Under the pieces are notes generated by a model, which was not told where the DNA came from, made no database searches, and was given only the letters and a program-made list of their open reading frames with translations. Shown piece after piece: positions 11,001-26,000 of a DNA stretch of 34,961 nucleotides. Both the position numbers and the translations under genes were made by a program. Position 1 is the first letter of the stretch; each line of letters begins with the position of its first letter. The stretch is from an uncultured Clostridia bacterium (lineage in GTDB: Bacteria; Bacillota; Clostridia; Christensenellales; UBA1242). The stretch lies in the NCBI GenBank assembly GCA_946610655.1, contig CAMOCH010000004.1, forward strand, positions 1 to 34,961, in the 5' to 3' direction.

Positions 11001-14000
11001 GAAATTGTTGGAGTAGGGGTAAATTTTGCACTAACAGTGTTTTCAATTTTATCTTCATCAAATGTCATTTTTGAAAGGTTAAGAACATTAACTTTTGATT
11101 GATACAAAGCAATAATTATTGCATCACCATCAATGCTATCATAGCTTGCAGCATAATATGTTTTTTGAGTTCCGTCTTCACTTGTAACAGTTGCAACTTT
11201 TGATGAAGAAGCAGGAAGAATTCCAATGCTTGATTTGCCACCATAAAGTGCATATTTTAAAGTTTCATCATTAAATACATTTTGAACTGGAATTTCACTT
11301 GCGCAATGAATTTTATCGTTTTGAGAAATAATTACAAATCCATAGAACACTTTGTTATCAAGCTTTTCTGCAAGAAGAGTAACTTTCTTATATTTTTTAA
11401 CTTGCATTGTTGTGAGAAGGTCAGTTGTTTTTAAGTTTCCACCATGGTCTTCAACAACATATGCAATTCTTTCATCGCTAGGAATCCATCCATGGTTGAA
11501 GTCTGATTCTTCTTCGCCCAAGCATTCTGCAAGTTTTTGCAAAATAGTGCTATCATCATTTTCAAACAGTTTATCATTTGTCATGTATTTTTTAGCAGAA
11601 GATATTTCGGTTGAAATAACTTTGTTATTAACAAGACCAATTGCAACTTGATATCCTGGTTGAGTTAATGAAATTTTTGTGTTTGCAAAGTTTACATCGG
11701 TTGATACATTTGATTCTGAGAATCTAGAAATGATGCTGTTTGCAAGGGTATATTGAATTCTTGTATCTTTATAAACATAGTTAGCACCATTCATATTGAA
11801 GCCTGCAGGAAGAGTTCCACTCTTATACACAATAACAGTTTTTTGATGAATATTTTGAGTTGAATCATATGGGTTTTCATTAATTGGTTTTTCTTCATAT
11901 TCAAATGTGCATCCATCAATAGTAAGATATTTTTTACCATCAACAGTTTCATATTGATAATCTTCGTTATTATAAACATCATCAGTTGTTAAGTAATAGT
12001 CATAAAGTGAAATAGAGTGAATTTTATTATAGTCATCAAGTTTATATTCAAAGTTTTCTTTAATTACATAAGAAACATCAGTGCCTTTTTTTGCAGAGGT
12101 GATAACAAAATTTTCACCTGTGTAAATGTTTTTAACAACGCTATCTTTGTTTGTGTCATCAAAAATAAATTGTGTTGATTCATCAGCACCAATAACCAAA
12201 CTCAAGAAATATCTTTGGTCTTCAAAAATACCAATGTGGTCAGCAATAAAACTTGCGTTAGAGTTTGCAATAAATGTGTAGGTAGATTCTTGGTCAAGAA
12301 TATTGTTGTTTGAATATTCATTTAGTGAAGTGTAGTAGTTTTTCTCTTCGGTGATGATTTGTTGTTTCCAAGCTGTAACAGGGTTATCTATATCATATGT
12401 TGTTTGATAACCATTAGCATAGAATGTGGCTAATATATCAGATAACATTAAGTCTGGAGAAAGAGCCATTTTTCTGTATGAATATGTGGTTGGAACACTG
12501 CTATATTCATAAATTCCTGGGTTTTCAAAATTAATTGTTACAATGGTTCCTTCTTCAACAAGGAAGCTAAGTGCTGCATAGTTCATTTCATCTTTAGAAG
12601 TGAAATAGTTAGAGTGAGTGGTTTGACCATTTATAGAGATTGTAGCTGCGGTAAATTGAGAATTATATGTTGTTGCACGACCAGCTTCAATCAAATATAG
12701 GTTAGTGGTGTTAAGAGTGTATGTTGTTGAATTGACAATGTTTGCAAATTGCATTGCGTTTGCAACGCTATCATATTGAATCAATTCAATTTTGCCAAGA
12801 TTATCTTTAAATCCATTTAATTTATAATATCTTGTTGTGCTTATTGTTCCGTCTTTAGAAACAGCTCTAACAGCAGAATTTGAACCAATAAATGTTGTGT
12901 TTGCAACTTTTCCTGTTATTGTTTGATAAGATGCAGCAATAACTGTAAATTGTGGTGCATGATCTTTAGAATAAGCAATAGTAAGTTTATATGATTCTTC
13001 TTTTTCAATTCTTTGAGCAAATATTGCTTGGTCACCATCAATCAAATGTTCATTACCATCATTAATGGTTGCAGAAACAATATCACTACCATTTTTTGTA
13101 ACAATAGTAAACACTTCTCCAGCAACATCATATTCAATATTAATTTGAGTTACTTGTTCTTTCATTTTTGCAATAATTACAAAGTCAGAAATGTTGATTT
13201 CATCAATTGTCATTTCTAATTCATCAATTGCTGTTTTTGCAAGAGTGTTAATAACAAAGTTAGAATCAAGGAGAAGAGCAGCATTTTCAATTGTAAGCAA
13301 CTTGTTATCACCATAATAAATATACCATTCAACAAATCTGAAATATTCGTGAGTGTCAATCATAGTGATACTAATTGCATCATTAATTTTAAGAGCAACT
13401 GTGTTGACAGCCTCTTCAGTTTCAAAGTTTGTGTATGTTGTTTGGTTTTCAACAACATTAATATAGTTTATAGGTGTTTCAAGTGGATTACCTGGTTTGT
13501 AATACTCAATTTCAAGAGCAAAATTTATGCCGAGTTTTTCTGTAAATTGAGCAATCATCTCAATGTTATCACTGCATGTTGTTGTTCCGTCATTAACAAG
13601 AATACCAGTATCTTCGGCATCTTCTGTAACTTTAATATACTTACCACCATAAATATATCCATTAAATGCAAATTCTTCATTTTCAATTTCGTCTTTAAAT
13701 GCTGCATTTAATTTGTTAATAACAACATAGTTATCATTGTCGTCAATTGTGTAGAACCATTTGTCCAAAATATAAACTAATTTTGGGTTATCAACAGTAG
13801 TAGAGTTTTCAAATGAATTAGTGGTTGTGTTTTTCTCAAGTTTTTCATATTGAGCATAAGCATTAACGTTTGTAACATGTTCATATGTTGTTGAAATTTC
13901 AACATTGTGTTTAAGTGCCCAAGTTGAATTGATTTTTGTAACATAAGCATAATTATTCACATCTGCAGTATCAGTAAACTCAAATGTAAGAGTTGCAGTG

Positions 14001-17000
14001 AAATATGTTTTGCTGTTATATGAATACTCAATAATAATTTCTTGTTCTTGAGCTTTTATTTCAATAAACCAATTGTCTTCAGAAGCAGGGTTAAATATTG
14101 TTTCTTTTTGCATAGCATAGTTATATGCATCAGCAAGAGAAACACAATCAATTCCATTATATAATTTAAGCAAGTCAGACAAATTCTTAGAAACAGTGTT
14201 ATCTCCAATTTTCATGCTAAAAGTAATGTCTTCAACAGAGTAGTTATCTTTTGCAGAAATTGTTGCAGTGTATTGTTGATCAGCAAATCTTGTTTCTGCA
14301 ATACCAGCATTGTTGTCGTTATCACTAACAGAAAGGGCAAATTTGTTAACAATTGTAATCACTGCAAGAAGTGTAGCAGAACTATCATCATTGGTTGTGA
14401 TGTATGTTAAGTTGTTTGATTTTTCTGTTTTGATAGTGGTTGTAATTTCATCACCATCTGTGTTGGTTGTGATTCTAGTTAACACAACGTTAAGCAAGCT
14501 TTCACTTATGCAGTTATTTGTGTTGATAGCAATTGTAATGTTGCTGCTAAGTGCAAGTTTTGCAATTTCAGCATCAGAGAACACAAGTTTATATTTAACT
14601 GCAATAGACTCGGTTAATTCATCTAATATTTTAACAAGAGTAATTTCTTTTTGTGTTCCATCAGAAGAAACAAATATTGCTTTTTCAGCTTTTGTTATTG
14701 TGATTGTGTCAATCAGACCATTTTGTCTAACAATTGTTATAACAATTTCGGCATTGGTTGATGCAACATCAGGAGCAACCAACTCAATTACAAAGTCTGT
14801 TTGTTGGTTGTTGTTGGTGATATCTGTTTCATCAATTTCAAAATCTTCTTCAACAATCTCAATGTCGTCATTAGTATTATCCATTAATGTTACAACATTG
14901 TCAAAGCACAAACTTGCTTTGGCAAAACTTGAAACAGCAAAGCCTGCTGTGCCACGGTCAAGAGTGGCAGCAGTAGTGTTAGTAGAAGGAGCTGCAATTT
15001 GTTGTGTTGCAGAAGCAGTAATTGTTGATAAAATGTTTTCTGATTGATAAATTGTGAATTTATATTTTGTTTTTGTTGTTTTAAATTCATTTGTGTATAG
15101 GTATGTATCAGTGTCTGTTTCATCATCATGAACTGTTGTTCTTGTTTCAAATGTTTGAGCAACATATTTGTCGTCATATGCATTTGAGTCTGGATTAAAT
15201 GATGCATTTTCAGCAGAATTATAGTATCCAAACACAACTTTAGTTCTATACATAAATTGAGAACCATAAAGTGTTTTAACAATCATAAATCCATTATCAT
15301 CAAGAGTAGATGACAAAATTTGAAGAGTGTTTGAAGGTTCTTTTGAAGTTGTTCCACCAAGCACATTATAGTTAACAAAGCTGTTATAGTTTTGACTAAT
15401 GTTTGTAAAGTCAACAGTGTTAGCGTTATTTATAGAAATTTTAATTGTTGAAATTTCAACAAATTCAGCCATCATGTTGATAGCATTTACCATTTGTTCT
15501 GGCATTACTGCATCAGTGTAGTCAAGACCAAGTGTGTTTGTAACAAACATATAGCGTTTTGTGTTTGCAAGTTTAATTTCTTGATACCAACCAGTGAACA
15601 AATAGTCTGCTTCATAAATATTTTCACCATTTTTGTATGTGATATGTAGAACAAGATTATTTGTATTTGCAAGAGTGGTGAATGTGAATTTATATGAGTT
15701 ATATTCAACAACTCCATTAGTTGCATTACCAGCAGCAATTGTGTTAAAGAATGCTGTTAATGCTTTTGCAATGTCACTGTTTTCAATATCACTTGATTTT
15801 GTTGGGTCAAATGTTTTTGTTCCACCAAACGCATTACCAATGAAGCGATAAGCAAATTGAGTATCGGTTGTTTTTCCTGGGACATCAGTTCCTGGGAATT
15901 GTGCAACAATATCAATGCTTTCAGAAAGGGTGAATGAGCAGTTTGTTGTGTAGTTAATTGCAGTGTTACTTCCTGCAATAGATTGGTTTGTATACATAAA
16001 CCAACCATAATATTTAAGTTCACCAATTGTTGGTTTAACAGTTTTGTCATTGTTTGTTTTGTCATAAACAGTAACATTTACAATTGTTCCAATAGGCAAA
16101 TGAAGTTTGATGTACAAACTTTGATTATCTTTATTCCAATAAGAATTTGCGTCTTGTTCGCTATTTGTATAAGTTGTGGTTGTTGTAACACCATAAGTAT
16201 TGGTTGCAGAATTTAATACATATGGGTTATATGTTACAATTTCAATTTCAATATTATCAAGAGCTGAGTTTGCAATTTTGTCTATATCATTTGTGTTATC
16301 AACACCAATACGAACAACAAAGTCAACTTCTTTAACATATCTAAATTCTGCATAAATGTTATGAATATCATAAATGTTGTCATTTGTTGTTATAAAGTCA
16401 GACAAATCAACAACCAAATGTTCTTCGCCATTAACGATATATTTTCCAACAATGTTATAAAGTTTGCCATTTAAATATATACCAATAAATTTGTAGTTAT
16501 CTTTTGTTGGTTGTTTAAGGGCAATATAATTAGATAATTGTGGATAGTAATAGTCATAGTTTATGGTTGAGTATGATTTATCTGTATTTTCATAATTAAC
16601 AGCAATATCGTCAGCATCAAGAGCAACAAAGGTAGTGCCAACTTTCTTAACTTGAGTGAGATAAGTTAATGTTTCATCAAACATAAGAAGAGGAGTGCCG
16701 TTTAATTCAATATATTTTTCTTTTCCTTCTTCACTTATTTCAAACTTAGAGTTTTCATCATTAAAGATTGTAACACCTTGAGAAACTTTATATGAAGTTA
16801 AGTATTTTGCAACAATAACATAGTTAGAAGCTTTTGTTATATCTTCTGCAGGGATAAAGCTTGTTAATGTGTTTGCAAAAACAACCTCGCCATTTTCATC
16901 AATTGCTTCAAGTTTTTCAAATTTATCAATAGAGTCTCCATCTTTTCCAAAATAGAATCCAACAAAATGATATCCAGCATATGTTGAAGCAATAAGTCCC

Positions 17001-20000
17001 AAACTTGTGTTAGACATATATTTTTCAAGTTTGCCATTTGTTGCAAGAGTAAGTTGAAGAGCAGTGTTAAATGCACCTTCAAGATTTGCATCACCAGCAG
17101 TCAAGCCAGTAAGTCTGTTTCCATAAAGTCTCATTGTAAGTTTAGATGCAAGGAAATCACTTTCAATTGCAGTTGCATCACCATAAGTATTAACAATATT
17201 TTCTCCAATGTCAGTTGTTGTTTCTTTGTTAAGGTAGCTGCCATCAAGCATAATGTAAGTTCTTATGGTTGATAGAGTATACCAGCAAGCTGTGATATTA
17301 ATATTAACATCATCAGTTAAGTTTTTGTTGCCTGCTTTTTTATTTTGGGTATTGTTAACAACATAAAGATAGATATCACCATCTCTAAGTTTCACATATT
17401 CTTCGTCATATAAATCATAGAATTCTCCATTAACATAGAATCCTGCAAATTGATATTGAGCAGACAAATATGAGATTCTGACAAATATTGCGTCAGCAAG
17501 GGTAACAATTTTTAATTTAGGATCTGTGATGCTACTGTCATTAAGTTTTGGGAATGTTGAGGTTTGTTCGTTTCCAAGAAGGAATGTTGTTCCTTGTGAG
17601 TCATCTTTTGCAGCAATAGTAAGAGATGAGTTGTTACTAAATTGATTGTCAAGTTTACGAGAAAGAGTGATGGTTCTGCTTGGATAGTAAACAACATCAA
17701 TATCACCTTTAGATGGGTCTTCAAATGAAACAACACCATTTGTTGGAACTTCTTTCTTTGAAGAAGAATCTTTTGCATTTTGAATCATATAGCAACCATA
17801 TCTGTTTGCAACATTTTCATCAATTTTTGTGGTTACAACAATTGAGTCTTTGCTTTGAGCACTAATTGTTGCAGATTTTTTAGAACCAAGAACAATTGTT
17901 GTTTCTTCACCGTATTGGTTAGTATATGTGACATAAACATCAAGCAAAGATCTAAGTTCGTCTGCTGTGAACACACCTATGTCTTGTGGATTAATGCCAC
18001 TAATTACATCATTTTCATCAATGCCATTAATAGATCTTGTTACAGTAACTTCATATGCAGTAACATAATTTGCAATATATGTTGCAGAAGCTCTGTTTGC
18101 AGTTTGATTTGTTGCATCATAAATAATTGCTCTAGAAATGGTATTTTCAGTTGATTCAATAACTTCACTTGTTGAACCACCTTCAATAACCAATTTTGAA
18201 TAGTATACAAATGCATCAGTGCTTTTTGTTGAGCTTGTTGTGAAAGTAACAACTGTTCCACTTAAAATTGTTTCAATAGGAGAAATCAAATTAATTTGTT
18301 TATTAATTTCTTCCTCGGTATAGTGATCAATATAAGAGATATAAACTTGTTGTTTATTTGTATCAATTATTTTACCAGTTGAAAGGTTAATGCTTTGTGT
18401 TTTTGTTTCAACTTTTGCAAAGTGAGTTATTCTTACCTCGATTGTTGTGTCACCTTCAACAGTGTAGGTTGTTGAATATGTTTTAGCTCCGTTGTTTGTT
18501 TCTACAGTGTATTCTGAAAGTTGTCCAATAAGTGAACCATTTGCATAGAAGCCAATAAGACCATAGTCATCTGTATTAGAGAATGACAAAGTGATTACGT
18601 CGCCTTTTTTGTATGGAATATTGTCAATATTAGAAACACCAGAAGGAAGCCTGTTATCATCTAGTCTTGCAACACTATAATCACAAAGTTCACCAGCACT
18701 AATCATACTAATGCTGTTATAATAAATTTTTGTAATAGAAAGGGTAGCAGATTTAACAATATTAGAGTATATACTAAAGTCTTTATCTATTACTGTAAAT
18801 TCGCTAGCAAATGTGGTTGTTTTGTAATTAGTGTTAATTTTTGTTTCTTCAATATTATCTGGGTCATTTTTAAATGAAACAGTTAAGTCTTCAATAATAT
18901 ATCCTTCATTAACATCAACAGTTGTAATAATTTTTGAACCAATAACTGCAACAAAGTGATCATTATAGTTTGCAGAGTTTGAAATACTTACATATGATTT
19001 TACAATTTCACCATCTTCACCTTTGGCAGGAACAGTTTCAAGTTTATGGTTAGAATCAACAGAAATATATCCATTTATGTCTGTTAAAGCAGCAACAACT
19101 TCGCCATTTTCTTTTGTGTAAACATGAGTTTCATCAAGTTTTACTGTTTTTGCATAAATTGCAAAATAGTTTCCACCACCAGTAATATCTGCAGTGAGAG
19201 AGTTAGAGACAATATAAACTTTGTCACCAACAATAGTGAACCAACCAATAAATTTATAAAGGTTTGTTCCGTCCTCGTAGTATTCAAGGTCGGTTTTAAG
19301 TTTAATTTTTGTTGAAGAAGAGAAGTTGAATGTGTTATCTTCAACGCCATAGAAATATGCTTTTCCATTGTTAGAAACAATTTCAACAGTGTGAGTTGTT
19401 TCAACATATTTTGTTTGGGTGGCTAAGCTATAATATTCTCCACCAATTTCAACATATATGCCTTCGCTATCAACTGTGTAGGTCTCTCCATCATAGTTAT
19501 ATTTTGTAAGTGTAGCAATTTCATAATAAACATCATTAACCAAAATGTGTGTGCCGTTTACAGTTGTTTCACTCATAATGGTTTCTGTTTCGTAGTCAAC
19601 TTTTTTACCAGTCCAGTTGATTACACCATATGAAAGATAATCTATTGCAGATTGTTCTTTGCCATTATCTTTTGCAATGTTTGTAAGCTCATCAATTGTA
19701 TCAAGAGATTCAATTGTTTTATAGCTGACATTAAGAGTGCTGTTTCTGTTAATTACGGCAGAAGCAACATATCCAACAATATTTGGACCAAGAGAGAAGT
19801 TCTTGTTAAATAGGTTAACATAATCTGCATCAACAGCAATAGCATCTTCTGATTCTGCATCATAAAGTTCAAGATTGTCCATTGTGTAGTTGAAACAAAT
19901 TCTAAACAAATCATTTACACCAGCAAGAGAGTATAGTTTAATTCTTGGGTCCATTTGTTCAGTAAATTCTTTATATTCATTGATATACCAAGCATTGATA

Positions 20001-23000
20001 TCAATTGCTTCAATATCAACATCATCACTAGCAGCCACATATCCAATGTAAAGTTTTCCAGAAAGTTCTTTGTCAAAGTAGCCACTAATATTCAATGATT
20101 TATTGTTTGCGTCATAAACAACATGAATGTTTCTGTTTGCACTATCAAGTCTGTTTTCTTCTGTTGCAATGTTGTTAACCATTCCATCAACATATTGAGT
20201 TTTAACAACAACAATAGGGTCATCTTCAGTTTCTTTAAACAATATCATTTCGGCACCAGAAAGACCAGTGTCTGAGGTTAATTGGTCACTGAAAGTGTAG
20301 CCATTTATTGTTAAGTAAACAGCAACGATTTCTTTTTCTACAACATTGATTGATGTGTTATTTTCATTAATAAGTTTTCCTGCATAAATTGTTGCATTAA
20401 TTGTTTTTGCAAGGTTGAATCTGTTAGAGAATGTTTCTCCACCAGTTTGCTCAAAAATAACACCATCATCTTCAACACCATCTTGAGTGATGATGAAATC
20501 GTTAAGAATGCTATTTCCACCAACTTTTAATCCTTCATTATCAAATCTGTAGCTACCACTTGGTGTTATTGTTGCAGTAACTTTTGAAGTTACGGTGAAC
20601 ACACCAGAAACGCTGGTGTCTGTTACTTCAATAGGGTTGTTTAAACTGTCATAAATTGTGTTGAAGTTAATAGTAAATGCATTTTTCTCATAAGAGAAAG
20701 TTATTTTTTCTGCTTTTTCAAATATTGCAATAATGTTTGTATCAGCATAAGCAGTTGTTTCAAATGGAGTCTCAATTTGAGTGCTCATAAGTTGCAAATC
20801 AGACCATTGTTTTTTGATGATTGTGTTATTATTTTCATCAGTGGTTGTTTTTTCTATTAATTTTTGTTCATACCAACCAGTGAAAATGTAAATTTCTTCA
20901 TTTTCAGAACCTGCGTTCAATGTGATAGAGAATATACCATTTTTATATTCAAACACATTTTTAATTCCATCGCTAGTAGTGATTTCCAATCTGTTAGAGT
21001 TGTCACTCAAAAGCATTTGAGTTTTGGTTACATTGCCATCAGAATCTGTTGTAGTTTTGCTGTAGCAAAGTCCACCAAGAGCCATAATTGTGTTTTGAGC
21101 AAGAGCAAAGTCATCGGCAAACATGTCGTCGATGTTAGTGTTTGTTGTATAATAACGATTATATGTGTTGCTTTGAATAGCTTTTGTTTCTTCAATTTTG
21201 TCTCCGGCACCAACATATGTATAGTTTCCTTCGTAACCACCACGAGTCCAAATTTGTTGAATAAAGTCAAGGCCTGCTTCTTTTAATTTGACTGCAGCAG
21301 TGTCAGGTTCTTCATAAGAAGAGTAATTAAAATCAACACCATCATATGAATCAATAACTTGAATGCTTGTTGAGTAGGTGTAGATAGGAATAGATGAAAG
21401 GTTAATAAAGTTTGTTGTTCCATTTTTAATTGGAGCAATACGGCTATCTGCTTTGAAATAATCAGAAATAACATTGAATATTTGAGTTTGTTTTGTTAAA
21501 TGAGCTTTTGTTGTGTCTGCTTTAGAAATAACATAAGCAACAGAAAGTTCAACATTATATTCCTTATCAATAAATTTGAAAAAATTATTTAAATTAGAAT
21601 ATTTAATAACGCCATTTTCGTCTTTTTCATAGAAGAGACTATAATCAATATTTCCTTCTTCATCTTTAAAATGTTTAAAGGCAGGGATTGTTTCAACAAG
21701 ATTTTCTAAGTATTCGATTCTTAATTCGATGTTTCTTCCATCAACATCGAATATTTTAATATTGTTTTCGTCATAGAATTCAAACATATTAGAGTAGGTA
21801 ACAGAATAATTTCCAGCAAGAACGTCACCAACAATAGATTTTTCTCTTGTTGGGTGAACTAAATATTCTGGGTTATAGTTGCTATAATCACTATCCATGA
21901 TAGATACAACAATATTGTTGACATTTTCATTTTTATAGTAGACACCATTAGTATAGTTGATTTGATCAACTTCTTCATGGTCAAAAGCCAAATCTCTGTC
22001 AAATGAAACTTTAAATACATAATAGAAGTATTCATCACGTTCATCTTCATTTAGTGTCATGTTTTGTTTAATATAGTTATCGCAAGGATACATAACAGGA
22101 ACAAGAACATGGCTTGTTATCATTCCAAGAGAGTGAATAGTAAGTTGTTTGTCATAATGAACTTTAACAACAATATACACATTTGTGTCAACATCAAAGA
22201 ACATGTTGTTAAGGTTTAAATCTTCTGGAGCAGCTTTTTCAACAGTATCAAGCCCAGAAGTTGTTATTCTTCTGTTAATTCTATAGTTGTTATATTCTAT
22301 TTGTCTTTGAAGGCTTCCAGCATCATCAGGATCAGTTTCTGTTTGGTCAACAGTAAAGTATGAACTAAAGTTGGCACCAACATTTGAATCAACATAGTAT
22401 TTGCCGTTTGTGCCACAAATAGCTGCATAATCTAGATATCTTGTTTCGGCAGATTCATCTGCAGTTAAAATAAAGTCATGAAGATCAATGCCTTCAACCA
22501 TATAGTCTGTTTGAAGGTTTCCATTTTTATCAGATCTTGCACCAATTCTTTTTGAAACAGAACCTTCTTCATTAGATTCAACAAAAGAGTTGTAGTAAAC
22601 AGAAACAACTTCAATGTTTTCAGGGTCTGGTTCTTCGGCAAAAATAAATGCACGATAAACTTCAATAAATTTAGCAACAATTCTCATGTCTGCGTGAAGA
22701 GTAGAAATGTACAATTTATTATCTTTAAATGTAAGGTTAGCACTTTCTTTTGAACGATAGAAATTATTACCATCTTTGTAAACTCTTTCGGTTCCAATAT
22801 AGTAATAATAATTATCTCCACTGGTTATTGTGGTTATTGCATCATAGTGAGCTTTTGTTTCATGTTCACCAGTATATTCTTCTGAATATGTGCGATCTTT
22901 GTAGTATTTTTGGCTTGAACCATATCTATATAATGGATACCAGAATCCACCTTCATTGTAGTATTCACCTCTAACTGCATCAAGAGCTGCGTCACTAACA

Positions 23001-26000
23001 ATAGCCTCATCTGTGTTTGTAACAGTGCCATCTTCAGTTATATGAATTGCTGAATAATAGTAACGTCCTGTGTCTTCAGAGTAGAAATCAGTAACATAAT
23101 ACCAAGTGCCATCAATAAGTTTAACTTCCTTAATAATGTCAGTATATGAATCATTAATACTATCATCAAGTTTAACATCAGAAGCTGTCCAAACGCCAGT
23201 TTCTTCATTATATTCAGCCAAATACCAACCTTCAAGACGATATCCAGAACTTGCATTTGCACTGATTACCATTTGTGTGTCACGGTCGAAGTATGATGTT
23301 TTGAATTGAAGAGAAGGGTAAACGATTTCTTCACCATCTTCATCAAAATATGAATACAATTCGCCAGCTGCAATGTTTGAAAGTTTGCTATACATATAGA
23401 TATCGTTGCCTTCACGATAAGCATAAACGTTACCAGTGTAAACAGCAACAGAGTTATAGTTAATAACTTTTATGTTCGCAAAATGATAAGCATTGGCATT
23501 ATCAGTGTTTTTCAATGCATAGTCAATGGTTTTAGAGCCGTTTTCCATTGTTTCAAGAATTCTTGCAAAATCCAATGGTGATGTTGCATAAAATTCTCCA
23601 GTTTCGCTGTTATAATAAACAACATAATTTTTTTCTTCTGGGTTAACTTTAGATTTATCATTAATATGTGTTACGCCAAATGCATAAGAAATATAGTCAA
23701 GAATATTTCCTGTGCTGTTTTCTTCATAACCAAAATTATTAAAGCTGCTGATAGATCTTGCTTTTCCATCAAGATAGAATCCATAAGAGCCATTTGATGC
23801 AGACAATACAATAAGTCCACGTGATTTATACGCACCATCATTCACATCTGAAATAACTTCAGTAAGAATATTCTCTTCGTTTATTTTTGTAAGAGATTTT
23901 CCATTATCACTAAGTATGTAAAATTCACCATTATAAACAATGATGTTAACCTTTTTAAAGTTAGGATATACTTCGTCTGAATAGTATTTATTGTTTCTAT
24001 AAACACCAGTATGGAAACCTTCAAAATAGAGCATAGGAACAATTTCCAAATCTTTAAAGAAGTATTTGGTTTCAGTTCCCTCGGTTGTTTTAAAGTAATC
24101 AACAAAGTAAGCAGGGTTGCCACTCTTATCAATTTGAGCATTGCCCTTGTTTTCAAAATTAGAAACATCATAGTTTATGGCATTTCCTGAATTTGCATTG
24201 TAAACAACGTTAACGGCACCACCCAAGTTATTTGGACCATCAACAACGCTTGTTGCAAGATTAAGAGTATAAACTCTTTCATAAACAGGCATAAAGATGA
24301 AGTATCCTGCTTCGTTAGATTTAAATCTAAGAACAGCATTATAAATATCATGGCTTTCACCAATTGCTGCCATATTTCTATATATAACTTCGCTGTTATA
24401 TCTGCTGAATATTTCCCAACGTTTAAATCTATAAATTACATTTTCGTTTTCGTTAATATTTATGCTAACAACAGGGCTAGTAACAAACACAACGCCTTCT
24501 TTTCCAGTGAGGAAATATGCATCGCTTGAGTTATAGCTGTTTTGAATGTTAATTGCATCTTCGAACCAGAATGATTGAAGTTTGCTGTCAAATTGTATAG
24601 TTTGAATAGCGTCAGCATTAATACGATAAGCATTTGTAACGCCACCGATCAAAACTTCATCATAATTATATGTGTTTGAACTATCTGAAAATCCACTAAT
24701 ATAAATGTTTTCAACACCTGTGCAGACAGAATTATCATTTTTCAAAGAGTCAGAATAAAGGTTAATAATTCCGTTATCTGCAATGTAATAAGTGTGAATA
24801 TCAAAATATGGAACATTTTCAAGAGATTCTGCACTTGAAGACCAAATGTTAAGTTCATTAGAGTTCAAAAGAAGATATTCGCCATTTTCTGCCAAATAGT
24901 ATAGAGGGGTTTTGTATCTTCCGTTTTCGTCCAAGTCAACAGTAGAATATAAGTTTGTACTGTTATCATTCATTCCAATATTTAAAACTGTGATGTAAGT
25001 GCCATCAAGGTATGGAACATAACCATCATGAGTTTTAGGTTGTCCATTTTCATCATAAACAATATCACCATTTTCATTAGTTTCGGTAATTTTAACTTTT
25101 GTGTATGCAACAATAGGTTGAAGAGTACTTGCCATTACAACATAATAAAGTTTATCCATCTTGCTTTCGTTAGTTAAGTTTGTGATGGTATCTTTAAATG
25201 TTATTGTTGAAAAATCATATATTAAATCAAGTTCAGCAGAAGCAATTGCGTTTGTTAAAAGTTCAACATAGTAACCGTTGACAATTTCAAGACCAAAATT
25301 AAGAACAGCTTGTTCTTCTGCTTTGTGTCTAACTTCAAAGCTAAATACCGGGTTGGTGTATGGAGCACCTGCAAGAAGACTAACACCAGGGAATGCAGAG
25401 ATAACTGATTTAACCGTTGTATAGTCTATGTCGTAGTAGTTATTAACATCGTCAATAATGTTTTCAGAATCGCCTTCATTATAGTAATCGAATGTAGGGT
25501 ATACGTCTGTTTCACCATTTCCAAGAAGAACAACTTTTCCAATAACATGAATGTCTTCACCAGTTGTAAGAGTTGCTTTTCTAACAATATTGTTTGTTGA
25601 ACCAGGCAAGGTTGCTGTTAATGTTTCAGCATAAAGTGTTATACTTCCATCGCTGCTTGTGTATGAGTAGTCTGTAGAAATATATTTATAGCTAACTCCA
25701 TACAAAATGTATGTTGGTTCGTTAACATCGTCAGAAACTGTTTCTGCATCAATTAAGCCAACGTAAAGTTTTTCTCCAAGGGTTGCTTTATCAACATAAG
25801 AACTTGTTGAAGATGAGCTTTCAACAATGGTTTTATAATATTCCCTTTGAACATAAATAGAGTAACCAGAATTTGTGGTGTTAAATGTTTTTGTACTGTT
25901 ATCAACAAGAGTAACTGTAACTGTTTGTCCGTCATCACCTTGAAGGTTTATTATTGGACTACCATCTTTCATTTCTATTGGGGAAATAAGAGGGTATCTG

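Noticed and set aside
14310-15047. 245-aa + strand ORF antisense to the giant gene, with several other antisense ORFs (e.g. 13349-13711, 20864-21286)
   Set aside because: Lies fully antisense to a well-supported CDS; Ser/Leu/Val-rich translation is what the complement of Thr/Asn/Glu-rich codons gives; no SD or domain recognised.
15757-16077. - strand alternate-frame ORFs inside the giant gene (also 10813-11061, 14890-15282, 28621-28893)
   Set aside because: Leu/Met/Gln-rich out-of-frame translations, typical shadow ORFs of the main frame.
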